64,000 bases of DNA. It comes from Avena insularis. Its lineage: Eukaryota > Streptophyta > Magnoliopsida > Poales > Poaceae. Every line of letters begins with the position of its first letter. Position 1 is the first letter of the stretch. Positions 34,960-46,395 of the stretch are shown one piece after another. Location: contig CM042690.1 of the NCBI GenBank assembly GCA_023614405.1, positions 668,182,802 to 668,246,801 on the forward strand, in the 5' to 3' direction. Both the position numbers and the translations under genes were made by a program. The notes beneath the pieces are model-generated. The model did no database searches. It was not told where the DNA came from and was given only the letters and a program-made list of their open reading frames with translations.

Positions 34960-35585
34960 CATGGTAAGGAAATCGGTAATCGTTAACTGCTCGGTTGGCT
35001 TGGGATTAGCGACTAATCGGAATTCAGATGATTAATTGATTTAATCGGTCGGCTATTAATCGGTGCAACCTACACAAATTAGCACCTAAAATACATGTAT
35101 ATAAGAAAGAAGTAGTATATGGACCTTTATATGCCCGACCCTACTTATCTAGAGCCCAAAAGCCCATTAAAACACATACGCTTCTCTCTGACCTAATCTT
35201 CAAGGTCACGAGCGACTCAGGATCCACCAGCTAGTACCATTAGCCCTCCTTCCGTTTATCCTCCTCTGACGTCTAAAGTTGCTCTTCTCTCATAACCTAT
35301 CCAGGGTACTAGTTGGTGACGGCAGGAATAGAGCGGGAGCTTCACAAATAAATCTACTTTATTGGGACAGCTAGTGGTTGAAAGGATGATATGCGTTGAA
35401 AATTTGCAGCTTTTTTGACCAAGTGTACTAGTTAATCAGAAATATACCTAGTAATCGGTCTATAAGAGCTATTAGTCGGGCTAAAGGATTAACACAACCG
35501 ATTAGTGGTAATCGACATAGTTAGGTCCCTAGTAGCGATTAATCGACCTATTAATCGCTGATTCAGATGATTTTGAACAATGGAT
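34960..35585. repeat. Cluster of TTAATCGG motifs, possible hAT relic
   Basis: Two blocks, 34975-35065 and 35425-35570, carry many copies of (A/C)TAATCGG and CGATTAAT on both strands, and ATTCAGATGATT occurs in both (35020-35035, 35560-35575). Dense short motifs in both orientations resemble subterminal repeats of DNA transposons. No clear terminal repeat or duplication could be fixed. Confidence 0.35.
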
Positions 35586-35681
35586 TTTTCTATATTTTTC
35601 TAGAGCTAAAAGTACTTACAAGGTTACTTTGATAATTTCATTATTTTATTTTTGTTTTACTTATTATTATTTTAAAAAACA

Positions 35682-36230
35682 TTGCCTATTTGGTTGGGGT
35701 CATTCAGTTGGACTGACCCAGTCAGGCCTAGATCGGGGCACCCTACCCCGGCATGTATCCCTCTCCACATGACACACGCATACACAGGTACGCGCTCCCC
35801 TGTTGCACGTCGCCGTCGTGGCTTGTTCGATTCCGGCGAGGCTGGGTCGTTGCGGCCGCCACCACCAGCCTCCAAAGCACCATCGCGTAGCCCTCTATGT
35901 CCCTCCCTGGTCGATTTGATTTTTGTGGCTTCGTGCACTCGTCCTCGATGTCGTAAGCCTAGCTTATATGGTTTGGTTCATCGGCGCGGATACTGGCTCC
36001 GGCGCCCTCGATTGCTATTCTTCGACACTTGTGACTTCCTCCTCGATTGCCCATGGTTTAGCTCCTCCTCGCTGCCACCTGCCGTGCGGCTTGTCATTAG
36101 CGGCCTGACCGTGCTGCGGTTGTCGTCGTTGCCGCTACTTCGAGACCACACCTCTTCTCAGCCTGAGGCTGGCGGGATGGCAGTTCTAGACTACAACCCC
36201 GATGTTCAAAAGGTTCTTCACCTCAGTTAG
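35682..36230 (+). other. GC-rich open frame without recognised domain
   Basis: 182 codons, Ser/Arg/Pro-rich, in a GC-rich island set in AT-rich DNA. The minus strand is also partly open here, which suggests composition, not selection. It could be the leader of a decayed gene or transposon. I see no domain, so I do not call it a gene. Confidence 0.2.
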
Positions 36231-36964
36231 TGCCCGCCTCTTCTCTGCCTTCTTCCTCTCTGAATCCTCTTAGCACCTCATAATTGACCATGCCTAGGAA
36301 ATAAGATTTCTGTTCTTGAGATTTTACTTCAATTCCTAATTCTATTTAGGCTTGGATTGAATCGTATCAATTCTTATGCTCCTATAGTATTTTAATTGTG
36401 CTTGGAGAGTGCATGTACTTAGTTCACTATTGTTTGATCTTTCATTGAAACAAAAATTTATCTTTGAATCATTGCTTCAATAATATTTAGTGAATCTCTA
36501 TTAGCTATGGTGACACTGAAATCTTACAAAAAGATTCCTAAGAATGCTATGGAATACCACTGAATAAATATTAGTTGATGATAGACTTTTTCTTGAAAAC
36601 CTAGGCTCAATTGGTTTCTGGCAGTTAGCTTGTGCTCTTGCAATACAATATTCTTGGATAGATTCTTGGTATGTTAGTATTGTACATATTGTCCTGCTAC
36701 TAGCTTGTGGCATGTCACCCTAATTTATATGATATATTCCTCTCTAGTGTTATTAGATTTGCAGTTAATTGATGATACCCCATATCTAGGTTTACTAAAC
36801 CTTTTATTCAGTGACATAGCTAGACTAGTTTCTGTCAATCTTGGTAAGATAAAGCTGGTCTAATAGATTCTTAGATTTTCTACTAGGAAAATTATATGGA
36901 CACATGTTCTTCTTACTAGCAGATGGTTAGAAAAATGGTGTTGGTTACTTATATTGTTTCTCAT
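36231..36964. other. Unassigned T-rich sequence
   Basis: Intron-like or intergenic, with no open frame over 70 codons and no element termini. It ends at the candidate insertion site (gtaac, 36965-36969) of the outer Gypsy element. Confidence 0.35.
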
Positions 36965-36969
36965 GTAAC

Positions 36970-38555
36970 TGATGGCCCAAAATATATCGAGCTCGTTGGG
37001 GAACCCTAAGAGGAAGGTATGATGAGCACAGCAGCAAGTTTTCCCTCAGTTATGAAACCAAGGTTTAATCGAACCAGTAGGAGCAAGGAAACACCCCAAA
37101 TGTGTAGCTAGCTGAACTTTGGCGGCGCACTATCGGCAAAGACAACGTGGAGACCTGCACAACACAACCACAGAACTCTGCCCCAACTTGCGATGAGGTT
37201 GTCAATCTCACCGGTTTTGCTGAAAACAAAGGATTAAATGTATCGAGTGGAAGAAAGTAATAGTTTGTAGAAAGTAAACACAAAACAGTAAACAGTTGAT
37301 TGTAGATTGATAGTAAAAGAAAAGACCGGGGTCCATAGTTCACTAGAGGTGGCTCTCCTTAAGATAAATGACATGTTGGATGAACAAATTACAGCGGGGC
37401 AATTGACAAACATCGAGAAAGCATACAAACATATACTACTCAACTTGACTCCTCTGAGATTCGATTGGGCATTACAACATTATACATAGACCGCCATCCA
37501 ACTGTATCTATGACTAATAATCCACCTTCAGGTTATCATCCGAACCCCCTCCAGTATTAAGTTGCAAGCAACAAATAATTGCATTATGAATTGCATGTAA
37601 AGTAAACAATACGATTGTTCTATGAACAAAGGATTGTTGTTTTATCTCTAGTAGCAACAACACATCTAGTACCTTAGAGATTTCTGTCACTTCCCCGGAT
37701 TACCAGAGGCATGAACCCACTATCGAGCATAAATACTAACTCTTGGAGTTGCTAGCATCTACTTGGCCAAGATAGCTACTAACAACGGAAAGCATGCAAG
37801 ATCACAAATAACAAAGACATGATAGAATCAATAATCAATCTGAAATAGCATCTCAATATCCATCGGATCCCCACAAACACAACATGCAGAATTACAAATA
37901 GATGATCTTGATCATGAACGGAGCTCACAAGATCAAAACATGATAGCACAAAGGAGGAGAACCAACCATCTAGCTACTACATGGACCCATAGTCCAGAGA
38001 TGAACTACTCACGCATCACACCGGAGGCTTGCATGATGATGAAGAAGGCCTCCAGGGTGAATTCCCCTCTCCGGCAGGGTGCCGGGAAGAGCTTCAGATC
38101 CCTCCCGGTCTAGGGATGGAGATGACGGCGGCTACAGACTCTTTCGTGGAATTTTGATTGGATACTTAGGGTTTCTATCTCGGAGGCATCTTATAGGCGG
38201 AAGGAGAGGCCGAGGGGGTGCCTGGGCTGGCCACACCACCCCCTGGCACGGGCCAGGCCTAGCCGCGCGGCCAGGTGGTGTGGCCGCCCTCTGGCCCTTC
38301 TCCATCTCGTATTCTAGGTCCGGGTGTCCCTCGGTGAAAAACTGACTTTGGCTTTTGTCCCGTCCAATTTCGACAATATTCATTTTCTAACTTTCCTGGA
38401 ACCAAAAACAGCAAAGGGTGACAATCGTGGCTCTTGTTAATAGGTTAGTCCAAGAAATCATATGAAAAGTACTCCAAAGTGTGGACAAAACATAAGAAGG
38501 TAGATAAAACCAAGCATGGAACATCAACAATTAAGGATACATTTGCAATGTATCA
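36970..38555 (-). mobile_element. 3' LTR of outer Gypsy element (Sabrina/WHAM-like, type A)
   Basis: 1586 bp; on the minus strand it starts TGATACATTGCAAATGTATC and ends with GGGCCATCA at 36970. It is preceded on the minus strand by an AAGCTTGGGGATGC polypurine tract (38556-38570). Inside are landmarks of widespread Triticeae Gypsy LTRs, such as GGACTAACCTATTAACAAG, CCGGCAGGGTGCCGG-type leader sequence, and TAGTGAACTATGGACC. The first ~200 bp on the minus strand match the chimeric LTR at 41786. The name is by recall only. Confidence 0.75.
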
Positions 38556-41206
38556 GCATCCCCAAGCTTAACTCCTGCTCGTCCTCGAGTAGGTAAGTGA
38601 TAAAAAAATGAATAATTTTTGAGGTCACATGCACCATCATAAACTTGATCAAAGTATTTGTAAAACATTCGAAGCTGGGATCATAGTACTTCAATCATAA
38701 CATGAAAGACAAAGTTCTAGCAATAAGACAAAGAAACTATGTTGCAACATGAAAAGGCATAAACAAAAGATTCATGAATAACTATGCTTTGCAAGACGTT
38801 TGTTTGTTTCACATAAAGAAAACATAGCATAGTAGTATTCAGGTTGTCCCTCATAGAGTAGCAAATATAAATGCATAGGACACCTTCAAAGTTCATAAGA
38901 GTGACTAGATACAAATAGTTTAAAACAAGCAATATCAAGGTATGCATCAATCAACAAGTCTTGGGACAATGCACATAGAACTAAGAATGGCCACTATGCT
39001 CTCAAAGTCGGTGCATAAAGATAGAAGGCGGAGACTCAACAAAAAAGGTAAAAGAAAGGCCTTCATAGAAGGAAGTAGGGATTCAAGTTTCATAAAGAGC
39101 TTCCAAAAATTATGGTATTTAATAGCTTTCAGCTCTCATTGCCCCTATCATAAGCATCTTGAAGGTGATTAAGGTTAAAGTGACACAACTAAGAGGATAT
39201 GATTGACAAGTTATAAACCGAAGTCTCATGCCCCTTACTTACGAAGACCGAACCTCATGCTACTCAACTTTAGTCACAAGTAAGCTCTTGTCATTGTAAG
39301 TACATATGTATCATAAAGAACCGCCAATAGGGTACCCCTTGCACATGATACAGGAGCTATCCCATAATCAAAATGATAAGGCAAGCAGACAATGAGCATC
39401 TCAGCAATCTTTTTATTTGCTATTTGCATGGGTTTTTATTGAGGATGCTTCATAGAGTGCTCATTATGGTTATGCTGCAAGTTTCCACCATGATTAGGCA
39501 TGGCTTAGGCTAGCGGCCAAGGCGTTTCTCTAACACACATACAAACTCCATGACCTTACAAGTTCCCCTTTTATTTCACACCGCCGGGATCCATAAGCAA
39601 AAGAACATGATATCAACGGGGGTACAAAGTACATGTGCAATGTTGAAAGCGTTCCCCATGATACATGGTTCTGCTAACTTCAACTTATAAAGCGCAAGCA
39701 TATACGCAACAAAGATGGACGCAATGGTTCAAGTTTATTAAATGCAAAAAAGTATAGTGTGCCATCAAGTTCGTGAGAGCTTTAATCACTAGTTTTCTCA
39801 TAACAAGTTTAATTCGGAAGGTAGATAAAAACATGATATACTTGGAGTATCATATGCTAGTAGGTAGGTATGGTGAACTCATTGGAATAACTTGGTTTAA
39901 GGAGTTGGATGCATGAGTGGAACTCATACTTGGTTGAGGAGGCTAGCAAAGGACTGGGAGCGACAAACTAAGAGAGCAATAATGGCCATAATCATGCAGA
40001 GCGACAAAACATCATTGATCAAAGCATAAAGTGATACTACAAGTTGAAAACTTAAGGATCATCAAGGCTATGGTGACTTGGGATAGTCATAACATGGTGT
40101 GAGCATGCGCCAAGTCAACCCAAATAAAGCATCAAAGGAGAATACCACATACTATGCTTTAATATGCTAAAACAACGCATGATTCTTCCAAGGCTCATTA
40201 CGCAATCTCAATTGTTTATAACAAGTCATGCTACAGCAAAGAATACTAAGCATAAAGCCAAAACAATATCAAGCATGGCATGACAAAGCATAGGCCATAG
40301 TCAAAAACAAACTCTCTTTACCACTTGAGCATGAATTTTCCTACTCTTTTCCAATCCAAACCAAACTATTTGAAAACCAATGTATGAAAGAGGGGGTCCA
40401 ACCAATTTATTCAGCAAACTAAGAAAACCAAGCAAACGAAAAACCAAAACGAAAACGAAAAATAAGACGCTCCAAGAACAACACAACTGTGCATGAAACA
40501 ATAAAAATGAAGCGTCTGGAAGGAACTTGGGATTTTTATTGATGAAGAGGGGGATGCCTTGGGCATCCCCAAGCTTTGACGCTTGTACTTCTTGGATATT
40601 TCTTGGGGTGACACACGTGGAATCCCCAAGCTTGAGCTTTAGTCCATCTTCATCTCGTTAGTCATTCCTTCCATACACCTGAAAATTTTCCTTCATACAA
40701 AACTTCACACAATCTTTATTAGCAATATTAGTGCACTAAAGATAATAGGTATTTAGGTTCAGTTCCAACACCAAGAAAACTTTCATTAAAACACAAGCTA
40801 TTGTAGCACTTCCCTCAAAAGATCAATTCCCCAAAAGAACTCAAAAAGGAACCAACAAGAAGCAAATGCAGAAAATGGCAGAAATCTGTCAAAACAGAAC
40901 AGAAGATAAAGACGATTTTTTTAGAAGACCTTATGTTGCTCAAATCAAAAAGTTTTGAACTAACGAAAGTTAGATAACAACCTGGGGCCGAATCACAAAA
41001 CTTCACGCCTCAAAATGACGTACCGAGATTTTACACGAATTTTTACGGTGAAGCATAGAAATCAGTTTCGGGATAGAAACTTTCCCAATCATTACTTCTC
41101 TCTCATTAGAGGTTACTCTTGGCACAAAAAGCAAATAAAAAGGATAAGGAGCGATTATTACTGAAGTAATAACTTCCAAGACTCATCTAAAACTTTTGGG
41201 TTATCT
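38556..41206 (-). other. Non-coding 3' internal region of the outer Gypsy element
   Basis: Homologous in order to 59926-63340 (for example the blocks around 39190-39560 and 60540-60860, and 41040-41190 and 63200-63340), but without an ORF of note. It includes AAGCTTGGGGAT-type motifs on the minus strand near 40560 and 40625. Confidence 0.65.
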
Positions 41207-41785
41207 TGTTGGGTCTGCAGCATAGAAAACAAAAAAATTCCTACGATGAGAACTATACGCCAAGATCTATCTACTAGGTACAGAGCAACGGGTGGACATA
41301 CATCCATCGAGAACTTACCCTTGAAGACAATGAGTTTTGTTAATGAGTAGGAACTCGTGGTTGATGTAGTCGTACACTTGCCGATCTCAAGATCGTGTGG
41401 AAGTCCGAGCAGGTCCGGCTCCAGCACGTCCTTCAGATCCAGCTCCAGCAAGTCCAGCACCGCAAAGCAGCGGTGCATCTGAGATCGCACACACGTCCGG
41501 TACCCCGACAACCTCCGTCCCTCGCTCTAGCAAAGCAGCGGAAGCAGCAACTCCTTTCCAGATAAAGCCACCGGGAACATGTATCTCGCTAATCCGAGAC
41601 CATGGGGGAATAATACTAGAGGGGGAGAGAGATCCTTCACGAGGAGGTGTGTGGAAGAAGGAGGGAGAGGGTGGCCTTTTATAGGAGGAGGGGTACCCCT
41701 CCCCATGGCCGGCGCCCCATGGGAGGGTGACTCCTCACCTCCCCCATTCCAGTGGTGGTAACCCCTCCACATTAAAATGCCCCTT
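41207..41785 (-). mobile_element. 3' LTR of nested Copia, left part
   Basis: Matches 55808-56385. It carries a TATA box (TATAAAA on the minus strand, 41677-41683). It stops at ATGCCCCTT, where the next element begins; the remainder resumes at 49835. Confidence 0.9.
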
Positions 41786-43220
41786 TGATACATTGCAAAT
41801 GTATCTATAATTTTTGATGCTCCATGCTTGGTTTTATCTACTTTCTTGCATTTTGTCCACACTTTGGATTACTTTTCATATAATTTCTTGGACTAACCTA
41901 TTAACAAGAGCCACACTGCCAGCTGCCTGTTTTCTGCTGTTTTTGGTTCCAGGAAAGTCAGAAAATGAATATTCTCGGAATTGGACGGGACAAAAGCCAA
42001 AGTGCCTATTTTTCTAGAAGACTCCAGGAGCCAGAATACGAGACAGAGGAGAGCCAGGGGCTGTCCACACCACCCCTAGGCGTGGGCTGGGCCTGGTCAC
42101 GCCAGGGCATGGTGTGGTGGCCCCAGGCACCCCCTCAGTCTCCCTCTTCGCCTATAAGAAGCCTTCTGACCTAAAAACTTTGGGGGGTTCGACGTTTTTC
42201 CAGAAGGAGTTCCGCTCCGCCGCCACCACCAGATTCCATGAAACAGCACCAGAAACTTCGTTCTGGCACCCTGCCGGGACGAGGAATTGGAGGAGATCAT
42301 CGCCATCATCATCACCATCGCTTCTCCATCGACCATCCATGTTTCCCCCATCTATGAGTGAGTAATCCCCCGCTGTAGGCTATGGGGATGGTAGGGATTA
42401 GATGAGATCGTTCATGTAATGGCATCAGATTGTTAGGGCATGGTGCCTAGTATCTTTTATTAGTGTTTTATGACTTTGTTGCAACTTGTTGTGCTTAATG
42501 CTTGTCACTAGGGCCCGAGTGCCATGATTTGAGATCTGAACATGTTATTGATTCATTATGATAGTATTGTTTCTGGTCTTATCTACAAGTTGTATACACA
42601 CGTCGTTGTCCGGAACCTATGGCCCCGAAGTGACAGAAATCGGGATAACCGGAAGGGAAAGGCTTTGATGTGAGGATCACATGTGTTCACGGAGTGTTAA
42701 TGCTTTGCCCCCGTTAGGAAACCATTGCACAAGGGACGTAAGGATCTTAGAGTTTAAAGCTGTGGTTAGGTTTCTACCTTAATTACTTTCTTGTACTTAC
42801 GGATGTTTGCAAGGGGTATAATCACAAGTATGTATTAGTCTTGGATGGGGCGGTACATTAGCACAGGTTCACCCACACAACACTTAGCAAGCTAGAGAAG
42901 ATTAATCGACTATATGAAGCGAAAGCACTTGTGATCTTCCCATGTGTCCTCGAGAATGTTTGGTCATCTATAGAAATACAACCGGCTTGTCCTTTGCTGC
43001 ATAAAGGATTGGGCCACTTGCTGCATTTATTCCTACTGTCTTTTATTTACTCGTACTTTGTTTACTTGCTTTATCGAAAACCCCTAAAAATCTGTTTGCT
43101 AAGTATTTGCAGAGAATTCCTGATCCATACCACTAGCCAGCACCTTCTGCTCCTCGTTGGGTTCGACACTCTTACTTATCGAAAATACTGCGATACACCC
43201 CCTATACTTGTGGGTCATCA
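41786..43220 (+). mobile_element. Chimeric 5' LTR of nested Gypsy-derived element
   Basis: The first 922 bp (41786-42707) start TGATACATTGCAAATG and run through landmarks of the type A LTR, ending in CACGGAGTGTTAATGCTTTG. From 42708 (CCCCCGTTAGGAAACC) to 43220 (GGGTCATCA) the sequence matches 49321-49834 of the type B LTR almost exactly. One element should have two identical LTRs at insertion, so this LTR was formed by recombination or illegitimate joining. Confidence 0.85.
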
Positions 43221-43231
43221 AGACTATTTTC

Positions 43232-43250
43232 TGGCGCTGTTGCTGGGGAG
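43232..43250 (+). other. Primer binding site (tRNA-Asp type)
   Basis: TGGCGCTGTTGCTGGGGAG differs at two C-to-T positions from the complement of the plant tRNA-Asp 3' end (TGGCGCCGTTGCCGGGG). It lies 11 bp after the LTR. Both changes look like decay at CpG sites. Confidence 0.75.
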
Positions 43251-43334
43251 TGAAGCGCTATTGGAGAGTGGAATTAGTAAAGGAAACTTCTACTGTGAGT
43301 ATTGTTTACTTCTGCTAGTTGCTTTATTTTTGTT

Positions 43335-44810
43335 ATGGATAATTCACTGAGTTTCTTATTTGCTAATGCTACTACCACTGCTAAGGTAGTAGATAAGCCA
43401 CCACCTACTGAGAATGATGTTTTCAAAATACCTACAAGAATTATTGATCGTGTTATGGATAACTACTATGTTGGGGATGGAACTGTCCATCCCGTTGATC
43501 ATTTACTCTTTATACACGAATTATGCGGGTTGTTCAAGTGTGCATGTATTACTACAGATCAAGTTAAGAAGAAGCTATTCTCATTATCACTGAAAGGAAG
43601 AGCTGAGGACTGGTATAAGCTACTGAAGAATGGTCAAGCTTTGTAATGGGAGGAAATAGTGCCTCTCTTTTATTCAAAGTTTTATCCTCCTAGTGAGATT
43701 CATAAAGATCAGAATCAAATATACAACTTTTGGCCTCTTGATGGAGAGAGTACAGCTCAAGCTTGGGGGAGATTGAAGTTACTAATGCTCAAATGTCCCA
43801 TTCATGAGCTCCCCAACAATATTATTATCAATAAATTTTATGCAAGGCTCCCTCTACATGATAAGGATTTATTGGATGCTTCTTGTGTTGGATCATTCAC
43901 TCACATGGAAGAAGAAGCTAAATGGGACCTTCTAGACCATATTCAAGACAATGCTGAAGCTTGGGAGAATGACAAAGGTAGAAAGTCAGGTATAAATTAT
44001 GATTATGAATGCATTGAATCTTTTATGGGAACTGATGACTTTCAAAATATTAAAAATGCTGATGGTCTAGACTCTCAAGCTATTGCTTCTTATTTTAAGG
44101 CTTTTGCTTCTTACATTGAAGTGCCTAAAAAGAAGTGGGATAAGTATCATGAACCTTATAAAGATATTGCTAAGAGTGTTCCTTCAAGAAATACTGAAGT
44201 TTATACTGCTAATCATGTTTTACCTGAAACTTATAATGAGAAAATGCCTTTCCCAGTTAGGATTAAGGAACATTCTATGATAGCTAGTATGGTTAATGAA
44301 AGTACAAGAAAAGCTGCTGAACTTGATAAACAAATGGTTGATGAACCTATAATAGCAAATGTGAAAGACTTTGTTACTAAATATGAAAAAGAGGGGCACC
44401 CTATCCTTTCGAAGGATACCTCTAATATTGTTTCACAAAGTAGTGTTATGAGAGCTAGTATTCCCATGTTTTCTGTTAGAATAAGTGATCATTGCTATGA
44501 TGGTCCTTGTGATAGTTATATTGTTAAGTTTATGCATGATACTGAAAGCTACTGTGAGAGAGGGAAAAGTGTTCTTATGTATCTCAATAATATCAAGTTT
44601 CCTCGTTTTATGTTGAAAGTTTTTATATTGCGCTTCTTTTGCCTTCTTATGCAAGTTGCCTTTGGTTTCAATAACTTGTTTGTTTACAAAATTCCCTTTC
44701 ATAGGAAGTGGGTTAGACTTAAATATGTGTGTTTTTGCTTCTTAATGCTCTCTTTCACTTCAATTCATATCCCTATGAGAGCTTCTTCAAAATTATCATG
44801 CCCATCTTAA
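43335..44810 (+). pseudogene. Gypsy Gag polyprotein with one premature stop, pol missing
   Basis: Starts MDNSLSFLFANA and reads as a retrotransposon Gag (Retrotrans_gag): HPVDHLLFIHELC, KKKLFSLSLKGRAEDWYKLL, then after TAA at 43644-43646 WEEIVPLFYSKFYPP, AWGRLKLLMLKCPIHELP, FYARLPLHDKDLLDASCVGS. The C-terminal part has VSVRISDH-like sequence (FSVRISDHCYDGPCDS), which resembles the start of the aspartic protease domain, and the frame then ends in unrelated hydrophobic sequence. No RT, RNase H or integrase follows. The frame is otherwise open for 490 codons, so the stop is recent. The inverted copy at 63416-64000 has the same C-terminus. Confidence 0.82.
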
Positions 44811-45868
44811 TGGCTATAAAGAAAGAGCTTTATGGGAGACAAACCAATTTGTTTTTGCTTTCAATTTGTTTTTGTTTATTTGAGTCTTGCAAGTTATTAC
44901 TTTGGTAATAACCGCTCCTTACCCGTTTTTTTTGGTTTTTGTGTCAAGATCAACCTCTAATGAGAGAGAAGTAAGATTTGGGGAAGTTGCTGTCCCGAAA
45001 CAGATTTTTGTGCTTCACCGTAAAAATTCGTGAGAGATCTATGTATGTCGGATTGAGCTGTAATTTTTTGTGCTTCTGCCCCAGGTTGTTATTTAACTTT
45101 TGTTAGTTTTACACTTTTTGATTTGAGCAATAGAAGATTTTCGAAAAAATTGATCTTTACCTGCTGGTCTGTTTTGACAGATTTAGCCACTCTTGCATTT
45201 GCTTCTTTATTCGATTTCCTTTTTGAATTCTTTTTGGGTTTTCGGAAGGAGTTGCTACAGTATCCTATGTTTTGATGGTTTTCAGTTGAAGTTGTACTCA
45301 AAAGGTTCTATCACTTCACTTATACTAATGTTGCTAATGAGAATTGTGTGAAGTTTTGTGTGAAAGAAATTTCCAGGAAGTGGAGATAATGGTGTAATAA
45401 GGAAGAGAAGGGTTTCATGACTCAAGTAATAAGTGTATGAAGATGAAGATATCAATGATATTCAAGTGGTGATTCCGAAAGAATCCACTAAATACCAAAT
45501 TCAGAGACCTGCAGAGTCCGTTTCCAACTAGGTAATAGTTCTGGTAAGAAAAGTTCCGCAAAAATACAATCCAACTAAATTTTTGCAGTTTTCAGTCAAT
45601 AAGGAAAGCTACGAAACGAAAAAGGGACGGAAACTGAGCTAGAGTGGCCCACACCACCCCATGGCGCGGGCCCACCCCTGGCCGCGCCACCAGGTGGTGA
45701 GGCAGGACTCCGCCTCCGACCCGTTTTCTCCCAGTACCTTGCTTTTGATATGAAACTTCGTAATATAAACCCCCCCGGATCCCCCGAGGTTCGTATATCA
45801 TGTTTTCGTCGTGTTTTTGTTTCGATTTGTTCCTGCCAAGACATACTCTTTGAAAGCTTAGAAACACA
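44811..45868 (+). other. Non-coding spacer of the Gypsy-derived element
   Basis: About 1.06 kb between the two ORFs, with no coding signal. It has a near-identical counterpart at 62357-63415 in inverted orientation, with the same length to within a few bases. Pol would lie here in an autonomous element. Confidence 0.65.
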
Positions 45869-46276
45869 ATGATGTCCGCCAAGGATAAAGGGAAGGAGCC
45901 TATGGAGGAAGACCTCCAAGACCCCGGGAAGGAGAAGGAGATCAAGAGTGAAGGTGAAGAGGAGCAAGGCCAATGTCCGCACACCGGCACTACCATTGCA
46001 AGCATTGGAGTGGTGAAACCTGCCAAGGTCAGAAGGACGGCACGGATGCAGACTGGGGGGAAAGCTCCTCATCACATTTTGGCTCCACGGTCACTTCCTC
46101 CATGCACCAGGAATCCTTTCCATACCCTTATCCATGAGCATCAATACCAGAATATGCCCAAGGAGAAATTACCCTCTAATTGGGATTTGCCTCGTTCCAG
46201 CTATGCAGGAAAAGAAGACTTCAAGGAGGAAGAGTGGGAAAGAATAGCAAGAGCTGGAATTCTCAACCCGAAATGA
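45869..46276 (+). CDS. Unknown hydrophilic ORF of non-autonomous Gypsy family (ORF2)
   Basis: 135 codons, starting MMSAKDKGKEPMEEDLQD, highly charged at the N-terminus, then a basic stretch (VRRTARMQ) and LPPCTRNPFHTLIHEHQYQN. It ends at a TGA that overlaps the ATG of the next small ORF (ATGA at 46273-46276). A counterpart lies at 61988-62356, truncated by a point change. I recognise no domain. The retained frame in two copies suggests it was once translated; it may be an accessory or Gag-related segment. Confidence 0.5.
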   Translation: MMSAKDKGKEPMEEDLQDPGKEKEIKSEGEEEQGQCPHTGTTIASIGVVKPAKVRRTARMQTGGKAPHHILAPRSLPPCTRNPFHTLIHEHQYQNMPKEKLPSNWDLPRSSYAGKEDFKEEEWERIARAGILNPK

Positions 46277-46395
46277 TTACGAGCCGTATTGAGCACAACT
46301 CGGAGTTGATTCGTACTCTCACTTTCGAGATGGAGGACTTGGGGAAACTGATCAGAGAGCTCATCGAGAGGATACCACCACCACCTAAGGAATAA
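46273..46395 (+). CDS. Small ORF2b overlapping ORF2
   Basis: 40 codons from MITSRIEHNSELIRTLTFEM to RELIERIPPPPKE, ending TAA. It has heptad-like hydrophobic spacing that fits a short coiled coil. The same 123-nt ORF with the same ATGA overlap is at 61829-61951. It may be the C-terminus of ORF2 reached by a frameshift. Confidence 0.4.
   Translation: MITSRIEHNSELIRTLTFEMEDLGKLIRELIERIPPPPKE

Noticed and set aside
35682..36230. 182-codon plus-strand ORF as a new gene
   Set aside because: The frame is open in a GC-rich patch where the minus strand is also partly open; no domain, no convincing splice context.
37065..38383. Short ORFs suggesting genes near 37-38 kb
   Set aside because: All fall in the type A Gypsy LTR.
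42097..42365. 80-codon ORFs with His/Met-rich runs, also at 48688-49078 and 59156-59647
   Set aside because: Generated by CAT/CAC repeat runs and leader sequence within Gypsy LTRs.
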